In this document: positions 60,101 through 64,000 of the stretch, in pieces
Position numbering within the stretch: position 1 is the first letter of the stretch
How the letters are laid out: every line of letters starts with the position of its first letter
From: Nageia nagi
Taxonomy: Eukaryota > Pinophyta
NCBI GenBank assembly: GCA_050084985.1
Contig: JBITNC010000002.1
Location: 15,562,001 to 15,626,000, forward strand
Direction of reading: 5' to 3'
Length of the DNA stretch: 64,000 nucleotides
Notes under the pieces: model-generated
Told to the model about the DNA's origin: nothing
Database searches by the model: none
Seen by the model: the letters and a program-made list of their open reading frames with translations, nothing else
Translations under genes and position numbers: made by a program

Positions 60101-60440
60101 TTTCCTATAATGAGGCATTGTAACAAGACATTGGTGTCTATTCAATGAGAATACTTCATTGCGAGAGTGAGATATTGTTCCATACATAAGATTGTCTGGC
60201 TGTTTTGCATGGACATGTTTTCAGTTTCAACATTTTTTATTATTATGATATTTACATTGATTTTCTTGAATTCTTCTTTCTACTCGTGCATTAATTTTAT
60301 ACATGTTTGGGTTTCACTTGATCTTTCGACTTTTTTTTTTGTATTTAATCATGTATGTTTGGGTTTAACTAATTTTTGTTGTAGCGGTCAATTGTGGTAC
60401 ATTGCATGTAAATATGGGTTTCACTAATCAAAAGACTTGA
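57182..60440 (+). repeat. mTERF 3' tail, copy 3
   Basis: Homologous to the DNA after the intact gene (57480-58330 versus 21890-22800) and to the orphan tail. It has two related modules (57900-58660 and 59330-60160) plus a local tandem duplication at 58543-59070. No coding exon is evident. Just downstream of the gene is a TTTAGGGTTTAGGG word (57307-57320). Confidence 0.75.
58543..59070. repeat. Tandem duplication, unit about 260 bp
   Basis: The 58543-58797 unit is repeated at 58800-59070: CTTCAGTTGTC-ATATGTAGGA, TTTGTTGTTTTTGATATTCT, CAATAAGAATACTTG, TGTGTGGATGCTTAAG and CCATTTTTGCTGCCA occur in the same order in both. Confidence 0.9.
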
Positions 60441-60479
60441 TGAGATGAAAAATTAGAATCTTTTGTAATATTTTTGAAA

Positions 60480-62630
60480 TTTGCTAAACTAGGCAAGTGT
60501 TTCAAAACCCAACTGTACTAGCGCTAGGGTTTCAGATCGCCTTTGAGATTTGTGCGGGATGAAGCACTTTGATGCATGAGTCAAATTGTTGTACTAGCGC
60601 TAGGGTTTTATATTGCCTTGAGATTTGTGTAGGAAGGTTATCTTACATTGGCTGTGAGTGCCACTTCGGATTTTCTCCATCACCTTGCTAGGTGTAGTTT
60701 TTAAATATAGAAATTGCTCAATCAGCCTAGCTATTGAAGGGAGCAATGATGCTGAGCAAAAAACCCCAAAAGTTCATCTCGAAAGTTTTTGATGAGATAA
60801 TCCCCTTGTGCCTGATGTTGATATTCCAATTGATGTTTTTAATCAAGCTTGTGGTTGGTTAGAAAAGCATACCCTTACATATTCTATAATTCATGATTGG
60901 GTACAACAATATTGGACTTCATATGGAGTAGAAGTAGAGGGGGTTCAAAATCTTAGCAAAGAGTTTTTTCAATTTTGTTTCCCAAATGAATCTCATGCTA
61001 AATCTATTTTTGACCATTGCCCATGGTATGTGCAGAACTTGCTCTTGGTTTTTCAACTATGGACTCGAGATTTCTCTGTTGAGAAGGGGAATCCTCTGGA
61101 AGTCTCGGTTTGTGTTAAGCTTCCTGGCCTCCCTATCTCTTTGTGGCCATTCCTTGAGAATATTGTTGCTACCATTGGCTCGATTGTCCATGTTGAATGA
61201 TAGATTTTATGGTGTTTGTCTGTATAAGAGAGTTTGTATCAAAGTTGATCTTTCGAAAGACCTTCGTGCTAAAGGTTGGTTTATATCAAAATGTCCAATA
61301 CTTGTTATCGTTTCCAATTGGTTGAGCACAAAATTAAGGATTGCACCCTTATGGATAATAGATTCAAAGCGCACCCTCAAGCGATGAATTGACCCTCGTT
61401 TCGGTTGCTCAGTCGAACGCCATCGATTCTCAAGGAGCTTGGACCATAGTGGGTAAGAAAAATCACCATGCTTGATAAGGTGCTAAGCAAGCGAGGTCTA
61501 TCTTGCCTCCCATGGGGAATGCATCAACTTTAACAACCATGCAACCTGCTTTGATGATGGTTCATCCTTAACCCCCAACACGACCTAAGAACAATCTTGA
61601 TCATCCTCTCTTGGAGTTAAAGTACAAAGAAGTGTTGATGCAATCACATAGACTTAGAAGCCCTAATGGAGAAGCGACCTTTCAATATGTTTGTTAGTTC
61701 CAATTATGCAAATTTTCTCTCAAATCCCTACTCTCTTGGGTAGTTAGGTGATATCGAGGAATTTGCAAGAGGATGGGGAAATTAAAGAGTTCGATGGTGA
61801 TATGAACCTCAACTCTGCTCAATGATCTTTATGTTTTGAAATGTTAGAGAATTGACATATCTAGTTCGCAAATATGCGGTCTGTAGTAAGATAGAAAAAG
61901 TCTCACATCAATACGGTAAATTAGATTTTTTGTATTTGCAAGAAGTTAAAATCTCCTACTTCAATATGGAATGGGCCTGCCCCTCTTTGTTGCTTGGTAG
62001 CTCCTTTTATGCTACTAATCATTTTCATGGTAAAGGTGGCATTATCACCATTTAGCCAACTAAATGGAATTCTTTTTTTTTTTTTTTTGTTTCTTTGGGT
62101 GTGTATCCATCAAACCAGGCAATGTGGATCCTTTTTAATATTGACAAGCAACCTTTTGGAATCATCCATGTTTATGCTTCCAATCATGGTCGTGATAGAA
62201 TTGCCTTGTGGTGGTAGTGTGCTTTGTTACTTCCCCATGCCATTTGGGTTTTTTGTGGGAATTTTAAAATGATTGAAAAGGTAGAAGACAAAGTTGGTCT
62301 CATACCCATGTGTTGTTGTGCAGGTGAGTGGAAGGCTTGGTTTTTTCTCAAAAATAAGCATGGGCTCGTTGATCCCAATGGTTGTCACATTGAGAATAAT
62401 TTTCCTGACTTTTTGTGGTTCACTTGGTACAACTTCTAGGTTGGAGAAGCTAGAGTTCTCAAACAATTGGATAGAGACATGCTCACATAACATTCAAGGT
62501 TTGCCTTTCACAATATTACCCACTCTGCGCCTCTTGTAATCTCGTCTCCTGGTAATACAATCCTAGACCACGTGCCTATTGTTTTCAATGTTGTGTCTGC
62601 AAAGCAAACTCCAATGCCTCGCAATAGAGG
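60480..62630 (+). mobile_element. LINE remnant (DUF4283-like ORF and endonuclease domain)
   Basis: 60808-61200 encodes a DUF4283-like domain: FFQFCFPNESHAKSIFDHCP, WYVQNLLLVFQLWTRDF and VCVKLPGLPISLWPF, then a frame change to RVCIKVDLSKDL. 61850-62600 encodes an AP-endonuclease-like domain in several frames: LDFLYLQEVK, HFHGKGGIITI, AMWILFNIDKQPFGIIHVYA, IWVFCGNFKMIEKVEDKVGL. The catalytic GDFN motif is GNFK. A 16-base T run at 62073-62088 coincides with a frame change. RT is absent, and the element ends or is truncated near 62630. Confidence 0.8.
60515..60608. repeat. Two-copy 76-bp repeat at the LINE 5' region
   Basis: GTACTAGCGCTAGGGTTT at 60515-60532 and 60591-60608, each followed by GCCTTTGAGATTTGTG or a close variant. 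Short repeated 5' UTR units are common in plant LINEs. Confidence 0.8.
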
Positions 62631-62639
62631 AAAGAATAT

Positions 62640-62782
62640 TGCTACAAAAGCTACATCACAATTCATAAAGCTTGCTATGGATGAAGTGCCTATTGTGCAG
62701 GAAGTTAATCTTGCTTCATTCGATGGTTATCTCAATCTGGCCAAGTATGTGGAGAGAATATTGAAGCCATTGGCCACATGTA
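62640..62782 (+). other. Possible exon-like segment of unknown origin
   Basis: In the frame that starts at 62572, the endonuclease-like reading gives way after PRNRGKN to TSQFIKLAMDEVPIVQEVNL and LAKYVERILKPLATC, which I cannot assign. It ends at CACATGTAAGTTAA, where GTAAGT is a perfect plant donor site. It may be a captured host exon or unfamiliar LINE sequence. Confidence 0.3.
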
Positions 62783-62799
62783 AGTTAATATAATTTGCT

Positions 62800-62859
62800 A
62801 CAACGATGTTCAGTTGATATCATTTGCTACAAGTCAAAACCTTATGGATATATCAACCC

Positions 62860-62892
<33 letters not shown>

Positions 62893-64000
62893 GGGATCGT
62901 TTTTTGAAAGATTGCAATGGATGAATAATCAGGGAAATAAATTAAAGATCTAATAATTTTGCACGTAAATGATTAGTTTCAAACTTTGTTACATAATCTC
63001 TATTCGGGACCCATTTAGGAAGTTCCACATTCCAAACTTGTGACTTTTTACAACCCTCAAATGTTGTACTTCAGTAATAAACATCATGTAACAAACAAAT
63101 CTCCATTCATTATCCAATTTGTACTTAGATCCCTAAGGTTTTGACTTGTATATGGATAAAAATAAGATTATTCTATGGAGAGGGGGCATTTCAGCATCGA
63201 TTGATTGATTGAATAGGTTGGGCATTGAAGGAAGGCAACATGCATTTCTATAGGTTTCACTAAAATATTCCATCTTAGGTCACCCTTATTCGGTCATTAT
63301 CTAAGGGGAATCATAACACATAAGAATAGAGACTTGTATCAATGGCTATTACATATATGAGACTTAGTTCAATAATAATAAGGGGCTTTTGTGATCAAAT
63401 TTGCCAACTAATATCCGCCACAAGCAACCAATTGTTTTTGTGTCCATATATATTAACAAATATTTGGACGATGCATGAGCAAGCTAGGAATGATCATCTC
63501 CATCTAGTAGGCCTTTGTCTGCATTTTCACATTAAAAAGACTAGTCGAGAAATAAATTTGGATACTGAGTAGTATTTTAAGTTGAGTTTTGATTGAATCC
63601 CTTTCTATTTCATTAATTAATGTTTTGTCGCCATCTATGTCTACTTTTGCCTATGTTAATATATGATTTCTTATATTTTTTCATATTTAAATTGTTTTTT
63701 ATGTTTATTTTTTCAGGTTATAAATGAACTTAATCCTTTAAGATGAAATGGACCTATGCATTGGAAATTTGTATTTTTTCATATTTAACTTGTTTTTTAT
63801 GTTTATTTTTTAGGTTATAAACCAACTTAATCCTTCAAAATGAAATAGACACATGCATTGGAAATTTGTATTTTTCTTTTAAGGAGCCTCTTGGTAAGCT
63901 CTATTATATTTTTGTGAGATTGTTCAACTTCATGTTTATAGTTTGAACTTTAAAAAAAACAATGTGACAAGGCTATGTAATATGCAGGATTGAGCCTGTA
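62800..64000. other. No recognisable gene; (TTA)n and a tandem duplication
   Basis: Contains a TTA trinucleotide run (62860-62891) and a two-copy tandem repeat of about 97 bp (63675-63870; TATGTTTATTTTTT-AGGTTATAA and CATTGGAAATTTGTATTTTT in both). Nothing coding is seen. Confidence 0.7.

Overview
This window looks like plant nuclear DNA, most likely from a large, repeat-rich genome such as a conifer. That assignment is an inference from three things: AT-rich intergenic DNA with no operon-like gene packing, remnants of Ty1/copia, Ty3/gypsy and LINE elements, and plant organelle-gene families (mTERF, PLS-class PPR). Only one convincing intact protein gene is visible: an intronless mTERF-family gene at 20458-21717 (+). 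A second mTERF copy at 55853-57181 (+) is homologous throughout but carries two single-base frameshifts.

Layout. 1-90 is the end of a copia LTR cut by the window edge. 4.2-15.0 kb is a graveyard of PPR (PLS/E-type) gene fragments, a Ty3/gypsy RT fragment and a receptor-kinase exon remnant. Its 7.0-15.0 kb part is flanked on both sides by fields of short AT-centred palindromes resembling CACTA subterminal repeats. 15.4-16.7 kb holds two tRNA-type SINEs, each with target-site duplications and an A-rich tail. 16.7-20.3 kb has no recognisable gene. 20.3-24.2 kb is the mTERF gene plus a long 3' tail. 24.3-27.9 kb is a degenerate minus-strand LINE. 29.5-33.3 kb is a second copy of the mTERF 3' tail with no mTERF coding region.

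33.3-55.1 kb is a four-level nest. A plus-strand LINE is split by a small gag-only copia-type element (C, 34261-53837, LTRs about 165 bp). C is split by a full-length copia element (A, 35366-52466, 500-bp LTRs, target duplication TTATC). A is split inside its RT domain by a related copia element (B, 37877-46599, about 495-bp LTRs). C, A and B all lie on the minus strand. 55.8-60.4 kb is the frameshifted mTERF and its own 3' tail. 60.5-62.6 kb is another plus-strand LINE (DUF4283-like and endonuclease domains). 62.8-64.0 kb is unassigned.

How the parts relate. The biological gene content is an mTERF tandem family: one intact copy, one frameshifted copy and one orphan tail, which implies an ancestral duplicated unit of CDS plus several kb of 3' sequence. 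mTERF and PPR proteins both act in organelle transcription and RNA metabolism. Everything else is transposon-derived. I found no CRISPR array, no prokaryotic operon and no convincing new multi-gene system. The most informative structure is the datable four-layer insertion nest.
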